Source: Palsa-506 sp963786975 (lineage in GTDB: Bacteria; Actinomycetota; Actinomycetes; Streptosporangiales; Streptosporangiaceae). From it: a DNA stretch of 64,000 nucleotides. The stretch is taken from contig CAWBBE010000002.1 of NCBI GenBank assembly GCA_963786975.1, positions 112,911 through 176,910 of the forward strand, given 5' to 3'. Numbering within the stretch: the first letter of the stretch is position 1; the number at the start of each line of letters is the position of its first letter. A model generated the notes under the pieces. That model saw nothing but the letters and a program-made list of their open reading frames with translations. It had not been told where the DNA came from and did not search any database. The translations under genes were made by a program, and so were the position numbers. Below are positions 7,876 to 15,689 of the stretch, in pieces.

Positions 7876-9315
7876 TCAACTGGGTTGCTCGGCCCGGGCG
7901 TAGCTCTCGGCAACCTCTTCTGGCGTCATCGGCAGCCGGGCCTCCGACGGCGGCACCCCCGCGTCCAGCAAATCGCCGAGCAAAAGCGCCATCGAGTAGT
8001 CCGGATCCGCGTCCAGGGCGCGCTTGATGGCGATGTTCGCCAGCGTGCCCTCGCCGGCCTGCCAGGCGGTGAACGCCAGCAGCGATGCTGGTGCCGGGAC
8101 ATAGCGCTGACACGCCCGGCGGACGACGTCGGTCCACAGCCGCCGGTGCGCCTCGCGGTGGTCCGGATCCATCCGGGCCCACGCATCGTCTCGCACGCGC
8201 AGATCGGTGAGCACCACGCTGAGCCAGGCGATCTGGTCGTCGCCGTCCAGTTGGCCGCCGGCGCGGTACGTGCCGATCGCCTCAAGGACCGCGCGGCGTC
8301 CGTCTTCCACGACGAGCCGCAGCAGGTCCCCGCCCTGTCCTGACTTGCGCTGCTCCCCGATCAGGACCGCAACCCGGGCGAGTGCCCGCTCGGTGGCGGC
8401 ACTCATCGACTCGGCGTCCGTCCCCTTGACCGGCGACAGGGTCCGGGCCAGCGATTCCCGGTCCGGGTAGGCGGCGAGGCCCGCGGTGGCGAGCGCGGCG
8501 GCGGCGGGATGTGCCACCGAGTCGTACCGCACTCCCTCTGCCGGGCAGCAGGCAGGGTCCTTGCACAGGTAAGACCAGTAGCGGCCGTTCTCGGCGCGCA
8601 GTACCTCGCGCAGGGTCAGCCGCGCACGGCCGGCCGCGGCGCGGAGCGCGTCGGCGACTGGCGTGACTAGTGACCCGGGGCCGTAGCCAACACCGACTGC
8701 CATCGTGATCCGCTGCCGGGCGAGTATCGCCATCGCATGCCTGGCGATCTCCGCTGCCGCCGCGGCGTCCGGCGGATCCGGCAGGTCATAGCGGAAGCCA
8801 ACCTTGATCCGGGCGCGCGGCGGGGCTAGCCCGATCACCACGATGCTGTTGCTCGGACGGAATCCCAGCAGGTGAGGGACGACGGCAAGGATTCCGGACG
8901 GCGAATCGACGCGGACTCGCGGCGTTGCCATCGCGGGGTCAGCCGGGCCGGCCCGCTGACGGCGCCGGGCCGGCGGACCCCCGGCTGGCCGGGCCGGGCG
9001 GCGAGTTGATGAGCCGGGCGGCCTGCGCGAGGACCCGGCGGACGACCCGCTCGGCGACTCGCCGACTGATTCGCCAATCGGGTTCGGCGACCTGCCGGAC
9101 AAGGCTGCTGACCGACCAGGCGTGTCCGTAGCCGGTCTCGCCGTCTGGCCGGATGCGCCGGCTGGCTGTCGGGCCGGCTCAGCTGACTTGCGGGACGCGC
9201 TGGCCGACCTGGCGGGTGGGCTCGCCGACTTGCGGGACGCGCCGACGGGGCCAGCCGGCGGGCTCGACGGCTGACCGGACGAGGATGCTGGTTCCGGAGG
9301 AAGGTTTTCTGTCAT
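7876..9315 (-). CDS. DUF4192 domain-containing protein
   Basis: A 479-aa protein. Residues about 130-479 form the actinobacterial DUF4192 domain, opening with VRVDSPSGILAVVPHLLGFRPSNSIVVIGL and including RYWSYLCKDPACCPAEGVRYD and LLAFTAWQAGEGTLANIAIKRAL. The first about 130 residues are Ser/Pro/Ala-rich and contain repeated ASRKSA-type segments. ATG 9315 has GAGG 9 nt upstream; ATG 8931 would give just the conserved domain. Biochemical function is unknown for the family. It stands alone, convergent with the GntR remnant. Confidence 0.88.
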   Translation of the reverse strand: MTENLPPEPASSSGQPSSPPAGPVGASRKSASPPARSASASRKSAEPARQPAGASGQTARPATDTPGRSAALSGRSPNPIGESVGESPSGSSAGSSRRPPGSSTRRPARPAGGPPARRRQRAGPADPAMATPRVRVDSPSGILAVVPHLLGFRPSNSIVVIGLAPPRARIKVGFRYDLPDPPDAAAAAEIARHAMAILARQRITMAVGVGYGPGSLVTPVADALRAAAGRARLTLREVLRAENGRYWSYLCKDPACCPAEGVRYDSVAHPAAAALATAGLAAYPDRESLARTLSPVKGTDAESMSAATERALARVAVLIGEQRKSGQGGDLLRLVVEDGRRAVLEAIGTYRAGGQLDGDDQIAWLSVVLTDLRVRDDAWARMDPDHREAHRRLWTDVVRRACQRYVPAPASLLAFTAWQAGEGTLANIAIKRALDADPDYSMALLLGDLLDAGVPPSEARLPMTPEEVAESYARAEQPS

Positions 9316-9938
9316 GCGGCCAGCCTCGGAGCGGCGTGGCCTTGGGTCACCCGGTTTTCTTAGTGGGCTGGGGACAACTCTCGTTGGCCCGGGTTCCTGG
9401 CCCGGCGGGGCGGATCCGGGGCGCGGCATAGATCCGCCGCAGGGGCACTGCCTGCGGAATTGTCAGGATGACGTGGCAGCGTCGTGCACAGCGGCAGATT
9501 GCCTATAGACGAACCGGCCGGCTCAGTGCTAACGGGGACGCGGGCCCCGGGCCACGCTCCCGGTGCGCGCCGGGACCAGCGCCGCCTGCAGACGAAACCG
9601 GGCAGGCCAGCGCCATGAGGGAGGCCGGCCCGGCCACGCTTCCACCGCTCGCCCCGGCCGCACTCCACCGCGCGACGGAACCAGCGCTGCCGCTGCATGG
9701 GCACGGGCGGGGCCAGCGCCGCCGCTGGACAGGCGCGGCGGCTGGTGTTACCGGGACGCAGCGCGGAGATGTTGACCAAGAGGTCAGACTTCTGTAGCGC
9801 TGCCGCCGTCCAATCCAGCTACGGCGGCATGTGGTCACTGCCTCAAGCTGCGCCTATGCCCCAGATGGGCCGAACAGAACCAAGAATGTGCCAAGGTGTC
9901 GGAAATTTTCTTTCTTGTCAACGGGGTGCTTTTCCGGA
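9316..9938. other. Gene-free stretch upstream of the aldose epimerase
   Basis: About 620 bp between divergent genes. 9530-9760 contains imperfect GGGACCAGCGCCGCC-type repeats. No convincing coding sequence or RNA gene was seen. Confidence 0.4.
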
Positions 9939-9952
9939 TGTGAGCGCTCACA
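9939..9952. promoter_or_regulatory. Perfect LacI-type operator TGTGAGCGCTCACA
   Basis: A 14-bp perfect palindrome identical in form to LacI/GalR-family operators, 79 bp upstream of the secreted aldose epimerase start. No LacI-family gene is in the window, so the repressor acts from elsewhere. Confidence 0.8.
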
Positions 9953-10030
9953 ATGCCGGTGGTGGGGTCATATCGGCGTCGTGCACGGCACGTCGATCCG
10001 CCTCCGTCACCCGCATCGAAGGGAGTATTC

Positions 10031-11314
10031 ATGCTCAACGCCTCAAGGCGCCTGGCTGCCCGCAAAGCGGTCCGCATCGGCGCGGCGGCAGCCGTCGCGC
10101 TCGGCACGGTCGGTGCGCTCGGCATGGCCAAGGCACCCGCGACAACGGCGGGCGGCTGCCGCCCGAGCATCTCGAAGCAGTTCTTCGGCAAGGCCGTCGA
10201 GCCGTACACCGGCAAGCTGACGAGCGTCTTCCGCTATACCCTGACCAGCTGCCGCGGCATGCGGGTCAGGATCCTCACCTATGGCGCCACCCAGCAGTCG
10301 ATCACGGTGCCCGGCCGCAACGGCAAGAGGGCCGACGTCATCCTTGGCTTCAAGACCCTCAAGGACTATGTCAGCGAAGACAGCCCGCCACCGCCGGCCG
10401 GCGGCGGACCGTACTTCGGCGAGACCATCGGCCGGTACGGCAACCGGATCGCCAAGGGCACGTTCCAGCTGCAGCAGTCGAACGGCCTGAAGACCTACAC
10501 CCTGCCTATCAACAACAACGGCAACAGCCTGCACGGCGGGTTCGTGGGCTTCGGCAACCACATCTGGTCGGCGCGCATCGTGCATGTCCGCGGCGCGGCC
10601 GCGGTGGCCATGACACTGGTCAGCCCCAACGGCGACGAGGGCTCGGCATTCGAGCCGAGCTGCAACTGCACCGGCTACCCGGGCACGCTCACGCTGACCG
10701 TCACGTTCGCGCTGAACAACAGCAACCAGCTGTTCATGCACTACCACGCCACCGTCAAGGGCCAGAACACGGTGATCAACTTCACCAACCACAACTACTT
10801 CAACCTGGCCGGCGAGGCCTCTGGCGCGACCTACGGCCAGCTCGTGCAGATCAACGCCAACAAGTACAACACCACCAACGCCACCCAGATCCCGAACGGC
10901 ACCGTGCCCGTCGCCGGCACGCCGTTCGACTTCAGGACGCCGCACACGATCGGCTCGCGGATCAACCAGAACAACCAGCAGCTACTGATCGCTCAGGGCT
11001 ACGACCACAACTGGGTACTGAACAAGACCGGTCCGACCATGTTCGGCCTGCGGCTGGCCTCGCACGCGTGGGACCCGAGGAGCGGGCGCGAGCTGACCGT
11101 ATGGACCGACCAGCCCGGCGTTCAGTTCTACAGCGGTAACTTCCTCAACGGAACATTGGTTGGGATCAGCAACCACATCTACCGGCAGAGCGCCGGGTAC
11201 ACCTTCGAGACGCAGCACTTCCCGGACTCGCCGAACCAGCCGCAGTTCCCGTCCACGGAGCTGAAGCCCGGCCAGGCATTCAACTCGACAACCATCTACC
11301 AGTTCTCCAGCTAG
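10031..11314 (+). CDS. galM: Secreted aldose 1-epimerase (mutarotase)
   Basis: A 427-aa protein of the galactose-mutarotase family. It has an N-terminal signal region with an RR-containing n-region and hydrophobic core (AAAAVALGTVGALG). Family hallmarks are TYGATQQSITVP, the substrate-binding ETIGRYGNRI, SLHGG, the catalytic-His motif TNHNYFNL, YDHNWVL, and the catalytic-Glu region TFETQHFPDSPN. It interconverts alpha and beta anomers of hexoses, here outside the cytoplasm. ATG 10031 has GGGAG 5 nt upstream. The LacI-type operator suggests sugar induction; with the GH59 gene 9 kb away it hints at galactoside use, which is inference. Confidence 0.92.
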   Translation: MLNASRRLAARKAVRIGAAAAVALGTVGALGMAKAPATTAGGCRPSISKQFFGKAVEPYTGKLTSVFRYTLTSCRGMRVRILTYGATQQSITVPGRNGKRADVILGFKTLKDYVSEDSPPPPAGGGPYFGETIGRYGNRIAKGTFQLQQSNGLKTYTLPINNNGNSLHGGFVGFGNHIWSARIVHVRGAAAVAMTLVSPNGDEGSAFEPSCNCTGYPGTLTLTVTFALNNSNQLFMHYHATVKGQNTVINFTNHNYFNLAGEASGATYGQLVQINANKYNTTNATQIPNGTVPVAGTPFDFRTPHTIGSRINQNNQQLLIAQGYDHNWVLNKTGPTMFGLRLASHAWDPRSGRELTVWTDQPGVQFYSGNFLNGTLVGISNHIYRQSAGYTFETQHFPDSPNQPQFPSTELKPGQAFNSTTIYQFSS

Positions 11315-11326
11315 CGCGGAACCCAG

Positions 11327-11364
11327 GCCGGCGCCGGCCCGCCCGAGGGCGGGCCGGCGCCGGC
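11327..11364 (+). terminator. Strong GC hairpin after galM
   Basis: Perfect 18-bp inverted repeat (left arm 11327-11344, right arm 11347-11364) with a minimal loop, 13 bp after the epimerase stop. No U-tract. Confidence 0.7.
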
Positions 11365-11515
11365 TGCTGTGCACCGCAGGTCGCCGCCACTGCGCGTGCC
11401 GCCGCTTCCGCGGTACCGGCCCGCCCAGCGCCCGCCCGCTCCGGGCTGGCCCGCTGAGTGCCGGCCCGCCTAGGGCCGGCCCGCCCAGGGCCGGGCCCGC
11501 CCAGCGCCGGCCCGC

Positions 11516-11857
11516 TCAGTTGCGCTCGGGCAGCTGACTCTCCAGGAATCTGGCGACCAGGCCACGGATCACGGTCGCCATCGAGAAACCGTGCTCCGCG
11601 CACCATTCCCGCAGCTGGGCATGCTGCTGCGCGGGGAACCTGACCGGCACGACCTGCTGCGCGGTCGGCGGCATCCCGCGGCCTGGCTGCCCGGCCGCGG
11701 AAAGCTGCAGGGCGTGCAGTTCCGCGGCGTGCTGGCTGGCCCGCACGCCGAGCGTCCACTGCCGGGACAGTCCGGGGCGCTGCCGCAGCAGCCAGGTCAG
11801 CACCAGATCACGCTGGTCCGCCGGAAGCTGGCCGACGGCCTGGACCAGCAGGCTCAC
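11516..11857 (-). CDS. Small protein with ribbon-helix-helix-like C-terminus (N-terminus likely frameshifted)
   Basis: A 113-aa frame. The C-terminus VPVRFPAQQHAQLREWCAEHG followed by FSMATVIRGLVARFLESQ has the strand-helix-helix pattern of RHH DNA-binding proteins. The GTG at 11857 overlaps a stop in another frame (GTGA) whose reading begins at ATG 12057 with MTTSPPDPDVPDPAE. Upstream of 11857 this frame still reads LDPIAAADDPVSLLVQAVG, which looks like genuine protein, so the real gene is probably 11516-12057 with one indel near 11900-11930. It ends the minus-strand cluster containing mshC. Function unknown; a transcription factor or partition-type role is a guess. Confidence 0.55.
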   Translation of the reverse strand: MSLLVQAVGQLPADQRDLVLTWLLRQRPGLSRQWTLGVRASQHAAELHALQLSAAGQPGRGMPPTAQQVVPVRFPAQQHAQLREWCAEHGFSMATVIRGLVARFLESQLPERN

Positions 11858-12167
11858 CGGGTCGTCGGCCGCCGCGATGGGATCCAGCCTCGGGCCCAGG
11901 TCAGTTTCCTCCGGTACGGCACCAGCAGCGGAGCCGGCTCCCCGGCAGAAGCCGCTGCTCCGGCAGGATCCGCTGCTCCGGCAGGACGGGACGCCGCGCC
12001 CGCCGCGGAAGTCTCTGCGGGGTCAGGAACGTCCGGGTCAGGCGGTGATGTAGTCATGGCATTCCCCGTACGGCGCAGATAGCGATCATGTGGCAGGCAC
12101 GGCACAGAGATATTGCCTGCGATACCGCAGAGATACCACGATATCGGCGAGGCATCAAGGCGCCCGG

Positions 12168-13463
12168 CTACAGGGCGACTCCAAGCAGGGCATCGACTGT
12201 GTCCCTGACCAGCGCCGCGCCGGCCGCGGGCGAGCCGGCCAGCACCGCGGTCACCCACTGGTCGACGGCGGCCAGCGCGCCGGGGGCGTCCAGGTCATCG
12301 GCCATCCGCTCGCGCACGGCCGCCAGCACCACTGCGGCCTCGGCGGCCTCCGCGGCCGCTTCCGCAGCCGGCACCGCGGCCTCCCCGGCCGGCTCTACCG
12401 TTTCCGCAGCCGGCACCGCGGCGTCCGCGGACACGGCGCGGCGCCAGCGGGCCAGCCGGTCCGCCGCGGCGGCCAGTCCCGCATCGGTCCAGTCCCAGTC
12501 CTGCCGGTAATGGTTAGCCAGGATCGCCAGCCGGATCGCCATCGGGTCGACCCCGGCAGCCCGCAGGGCGGACACGAACACCAGGTTGCCCAGCGACTTG
12601 GACATCTTCTCCCCGCCGAACCGCACCATCCCGGCATGCGCATAGCGGCGGGCGAACACCGGGCCGCCGCCCGCCGCCACCCGGGCGTGCGAGGCGCTCA
12701 GCTCATGATGCGGGAACACCAGATCGGTCCCGCCCGCCTGGACGTCGAACACGGCGCCCAGGTACTCCGTCGCGATGGCCGCGCACTCAACGTGCCAGCC
12801 GGGGCGGCCCGCGCCGAACTCCGAGTCCCAGCACGGCTCCCCCGGCCTGGCCGCGAGCCAGACCAGCGCGTCCAGCGGATCCTTCTTCCCGGGCCGGGCC
12901 GGGTCGCCGCCGCGCTCCGCGGACAGCTCGATCATGGTGGCCGGGTCGAGCCCGGACACCGTGCCGAAGGCCGGATCCGACGACCGGGCAAAGTACACAT
13001 CGCCGTCCAGGTCATAGAGCGCGCCATGGCCGGCCAGCGCCTGGTTGAACCGCTCGATGATGGCCAGCGCCTCGACCGCCCCGACGAAGCTGGCCGGAGC
13101 GAGCACGCGCAGCGCCGCCATGTCGTCGCGGTACCGGTCGATCTCGCGCCGGGCGAGGTGCTGCCAGTCTTCGCCGTCCCTCGCCGCGCGCTCCAGCAAC
13201 GGGTCATCGACATCGGTGACGTTCTGCACGTAGCTGACCTCATGCCCGGCATCGCGCCACGCGCGGACCAGCAGGTCCCAGGCCATGAATGTCGCCGCGT
13301 GCCCGATATGAGTGGCATCGTAGGGGGTTATCCCGCACGCGTAGAGAGTTGCCCTCCGGCCGGCTGCCGCCGCCGCGAGCTGGCCGCTGGCAGTGTCCCA
13401 GATCCGCGGCTCCAGGCCGTGTCCGGGCAGATCGGGAACGCTCGCGGAGCGCCAGGATTCCAT
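12168..13463 (-). CDS. mshC: L-cysteine:1D-myo-inositol 2-amino-2-deoxy-alpha-D-glucopyranoside ligase (mycothiol biosynthesis)
   Basis: Joins cysteine to GlcN-inositol with ATP in mycothiol synthesis. The 431-aa protein is a CysRS-like class I ligase. It has the zinc-site opening YACGITPYDATHIGHAATF (with the HIGH-type motif), YVQNVTDVDDPLLERA, GWHVECAAIA, VFPHHELSASHA and the EKMSKSLGN loop. ATG 13463 (MESWRSASVPDLPGHG) matches the usual MshC N-terminus; a longer in-frame reading overlaps the amidase. The Ala/Glu-rich stretch near residue 340 is a low-complexity insert. The amidase gene ends 10 nt upstream, so they are likely cotranscribed. This gene strongly supports an actinobacterial origin. 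Confidence 0.95.
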   Translation of the reverse strand: MESWRSASVPDLPGHGLEPRIWDTASGQLAAAAAGRRATLYACGITPYDATHIGHAATFMAWDLLVRAWRDAGHEVSYVQNVTDVDDPLLERAARDGEDWQHLARREIDRYRDDMAALRVLAPASFVGAVEALAIIERFNQALAGHGALYDLDGDVYFARSSDPAFGTVSGLDPATMIELSAERGGDPARPGKKDPLDALVWLAARPGEPCWDSEFGAGRPGWHVECAAIATEYLGAVFDVQAGGTDLVFPHHELSASHARVAAGGGPVFARRYAHAGMVRFGGEKMSKSLGNLVFVSALRAAGVDPMAIRLAILANHYRQDWDWTDAGLAAAADRLARWRRAVSADAAVPAAETVEPAGEAAVPAAEAAAEAAEAAVVLAAVRERMADDLDAPGALAAVDQWVTAVLAGSPAAGAALVRDTVDALLGVAL

Positions 13464-13473
13464 GAACGCCAGG

Positions 13474-15028
13474 CTACCGAGCAACCGCCGTGCTGGCGTC
13501 CCCGGCCGGTCTGGCCTGCTCGAACGCGTAGGCCAGGGCGAGCAGCCGGGGCTCGCTCCAGGCCGGGCCCATGAAGGAGACGCCGACCGGAAGGCCGGAG
13601 ACGAAACCGGCGGGCACCGAGACGGCGGGGTAGCCGGCCACGGCGGCGGGCCCGGACGTGCCGAACACATGATGATCGCCGAGCACGTGATCGGTCAGCC
13701 ATGCCGGGCTGCCGCTCAGCGCCAGCACAGCATCGAGCTTGTGCGCTTGCAGCGCCCCGTCCAGCGCGGTCGTGGCCAGCCGGTTCGCCTCGCCCCGCGC
13801 CGCCAGGTACGCCTCGTCCGCGAGGTCGCCGCTGGTCGCCTCGGACTGCTCGAACAGCTCCTGGCCGAAGACAGTGAGCACGGCGGATCCGTTAAGAGCG
13901 TTAAAGGAGATCAGTTCGGCAAGCGAGCCCGGATGGCTGCCCGGCAGCGCGCCCAGGTAAGCGTTCAGGTAATGCTTGAACTCGTGCAGCAGGGCGGCGA
14001 ACTCCGGCTCGCCGATCTTGTCGGCGTCCGGGAACGCCACCGGGTCGATGACCTCGGCACCGCGGGAGCGCAGCAGCGCCACCGCGGCATCCAGCAGCGC
14101 CACCGTGGCCGGCCCGGCCGCTGCCGAGCCGTCACGCCACACCCCGAGCCGCGCGCCGGCCAGCGCGGCCGGGTCGAGGTAGCCGGCGTAGTCGTCCGGC
14201 TGGCGGCCGGCCCGGCCGGTCGCGGCGTCGGCGGGATCCGGGGCGGCCAGGGCGCCGAGCAGCGCGGCCGCGTCGGCGACCGAGCGGGCCATCGGGCCCG
14301 CGGTGTCCTGGGCCGGCGAGATCGGCACGATGCCGGTCCGGCTGACCAGGCCAAGCGTCGGCTTCACGCCGACGATGCCGCAGGCGCTCGCCGGGCTGAT
14401 GATCGAGCCGTCGGTCTCCGACCCGATCGCGAGCGGGGCGAGCCCGGCGGCGACCGCGACGGCCGAGCCGGAGCTTGAGCCGGACGGATTGCGGCCCGTT
14501 CCGTGCGGGTTGACCGCCTGGCCGCCCAGCGTGCTCCAGCCGCTGCTCGACCGGGGCGACCGGAAGTTCGCCCATTCGGACAGGTTCGCCTTGCCCAGGA
14601 CTATCGCGCCGGCCGCGCGCAGTCCGCTGACGAGGAAGGCATCGCCGCTCTCGGCGCCGGCGCAGCGCCGGCGAGCCGGCCGTGGCAGGCATGCCCCGGA
14701 CGCTGACGTTGTCCTTGATCAGCACCGGGATGCCCGCCAGCGGCCTGGCCCCGTTCGCGGCCGGGCCGGCCGCGGCGGCCGGGGGATGGCCGCCGGCGCT
14801 GGCCCTGGCCTGGTCACTGGCGGCCGCGTCGGCTGCGGCCGACTCGCTCACCGTGATCACGGCGCGCAGGGCCGGATTCAGCCGCTCGATCCTGGCCAGG
14901 TAGAACGCGGTGAGCCCGGCCGAGGTCTGCTGGCCCGACGTGATGGCGCGCTGCAGATCGGCGGCGGTGGCGGTAGCCGCGTCAAGGCCCGTTCCGGGGA
15001 TGGTCTCGCTCAGGGAGCCTGATTCCAT
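13474..15028 (-). pseudogene. Amidase (amidase-signature family), single-base frameshift
   Basis: The N-terminal frame (start ATG 15028) runs through GIPVLIKDNVSVRGMPATAGS with the catalytic Lys. The frame then changes near 14662, where one extra base in GCGCTGCGCCGG breaks SPAL|AGAESGDAFL. The second frame carries GSSSGSAVAVAAGLAPLAIG and TDGSIISPAS with the Ser-cisSer-Lys triad partners, and ends at 13474. Both halves are complete, so only one base separates this from an intact enzyme. Family members hydrolyse amides or act on peptides; substrate unknown. Upstream of mshC in the same direction. Assembly error and recent mutation cannot be told apart here. Confidence 0.8.
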
Positions 15029-15034
15029 GATCGA

Positions 15035-15040
15035 AGAATA
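15035..15040 (-). promoter_or_regulatory. -10 box TATTCT for the leaderless amidase start
   Basis: On the minus strand TATTCT is followed by 6 nt and the ATG at 15028. No Shine-Dalgarno is present. Confidence 0.5.
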
Positions 15041-15140
15041 GTTGAACGGCCAATCAGCACAAGGGCCCGCGAGCCGCGGCGCGCCACCTCCGGTGAGAAC
15101 CGGCGGGGGCCACCTTCAGGCCGGGCGCCGCCTGGCTGTC

Positions 15141-15270
15141 GCCAGGCCGGGCGCCGCCAGGCCGGGCGCCGCCAGGCCGGGCGCCGCCAGGCCGGGCGCC
15201 GCCAGGCCGGGCGCCCCCAGACCGGGCGCCCCCAGACCGGGCGCCGCCAGACCCGGCGCCGCCAGACCGG
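15141..15270. repeat. 15-bp GC-rich tandem repeat, about 8-9 copies
   Basis: Units of GCCAGGCCGGGCGCC with slight drift, in the otherwise gene-free 15029-15410 interval between two minus-strand genes. An Ala-Arg-Pro-Gly frame reads through it on the plus strand but shows no other protein features. Confidence 0.8.
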
Positions 15271-15410
15271 GATCAGCCTGGCGGCCTATGCACAGGTCTG
15301 TTAGCCCGCAGCTACGGCGACGATCTCATCAGCAGGGCCGCCGACCTGGGTCCAGGACGCCCCCAAGCTGTCGTACCGCCAGACCGCCGCACCGGCCGCG
15401 CGGGCCCGCG

Positions 15411-15689
15411 TCATGCCGTCGTTGCGGAGCCGACCCGGCGGGCAGCGCGGACCCGGCTGAGCAGGGCGGCCGCGGCGGCTCCGGCCAGTGCGGCTCCGAG
15501 CGCGATCAGCGCGATCTGCCAGGCAGCCATGCCACCCGAGGCGATCACGCGGACGGTGGTCGGCGGCAGCTGCCGGGCCGGGGCGGTGCCGCTCTGGCCG
15601 TACGGGATCGAGGCAAAGGCGGCCGGAGCGGCGGTGGCGGATGCCAGCAGGCCGCAGGTGACGAACTCAGCGGCGATGGCTATGCCCAT
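15411..15689 (-). CDS. Small secreted/membrane protein, apparently fused to remnants of the upstream regulator
   Basis: A 92-aa reading from ATG 15689. Residues about 13-28 (GLLASATAAPAAFA) resemble a signal peptide end. Then come PARQLPPTTVRVIASGGMAAWQ and a transmembrane helix IALIALGAALAGAAAAALL, with a basic cytoplasmic tail. This second part is a common small actinobacterial membrane protein pattern. The first residues and the sequence before them (GPARTRAAEQRG and AMGIAIAAEF) instead match the region just before the HTH in LuxR-type STAND regulators. A deletion junction near 15645 is inferred. It overlaps the STAND gene end by 10 bp in another frame. Confidence 0.5.
   Translation of the reverse strand: MGIAIAAEFVTCGLLASATAAPAAFASIPYGQSGTAPARQLPPTTVRVIASGGMAAWQIALIALGAALAGAAAAALLSRVRAARRVGSATTA

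Noticed and set aside
11516..12057. Toxin-antitoxin operon of two overlapping small genes
   Set aside because: The upstream frame looks like the frameshifted N-terminus of the same protein rather than a toxin.
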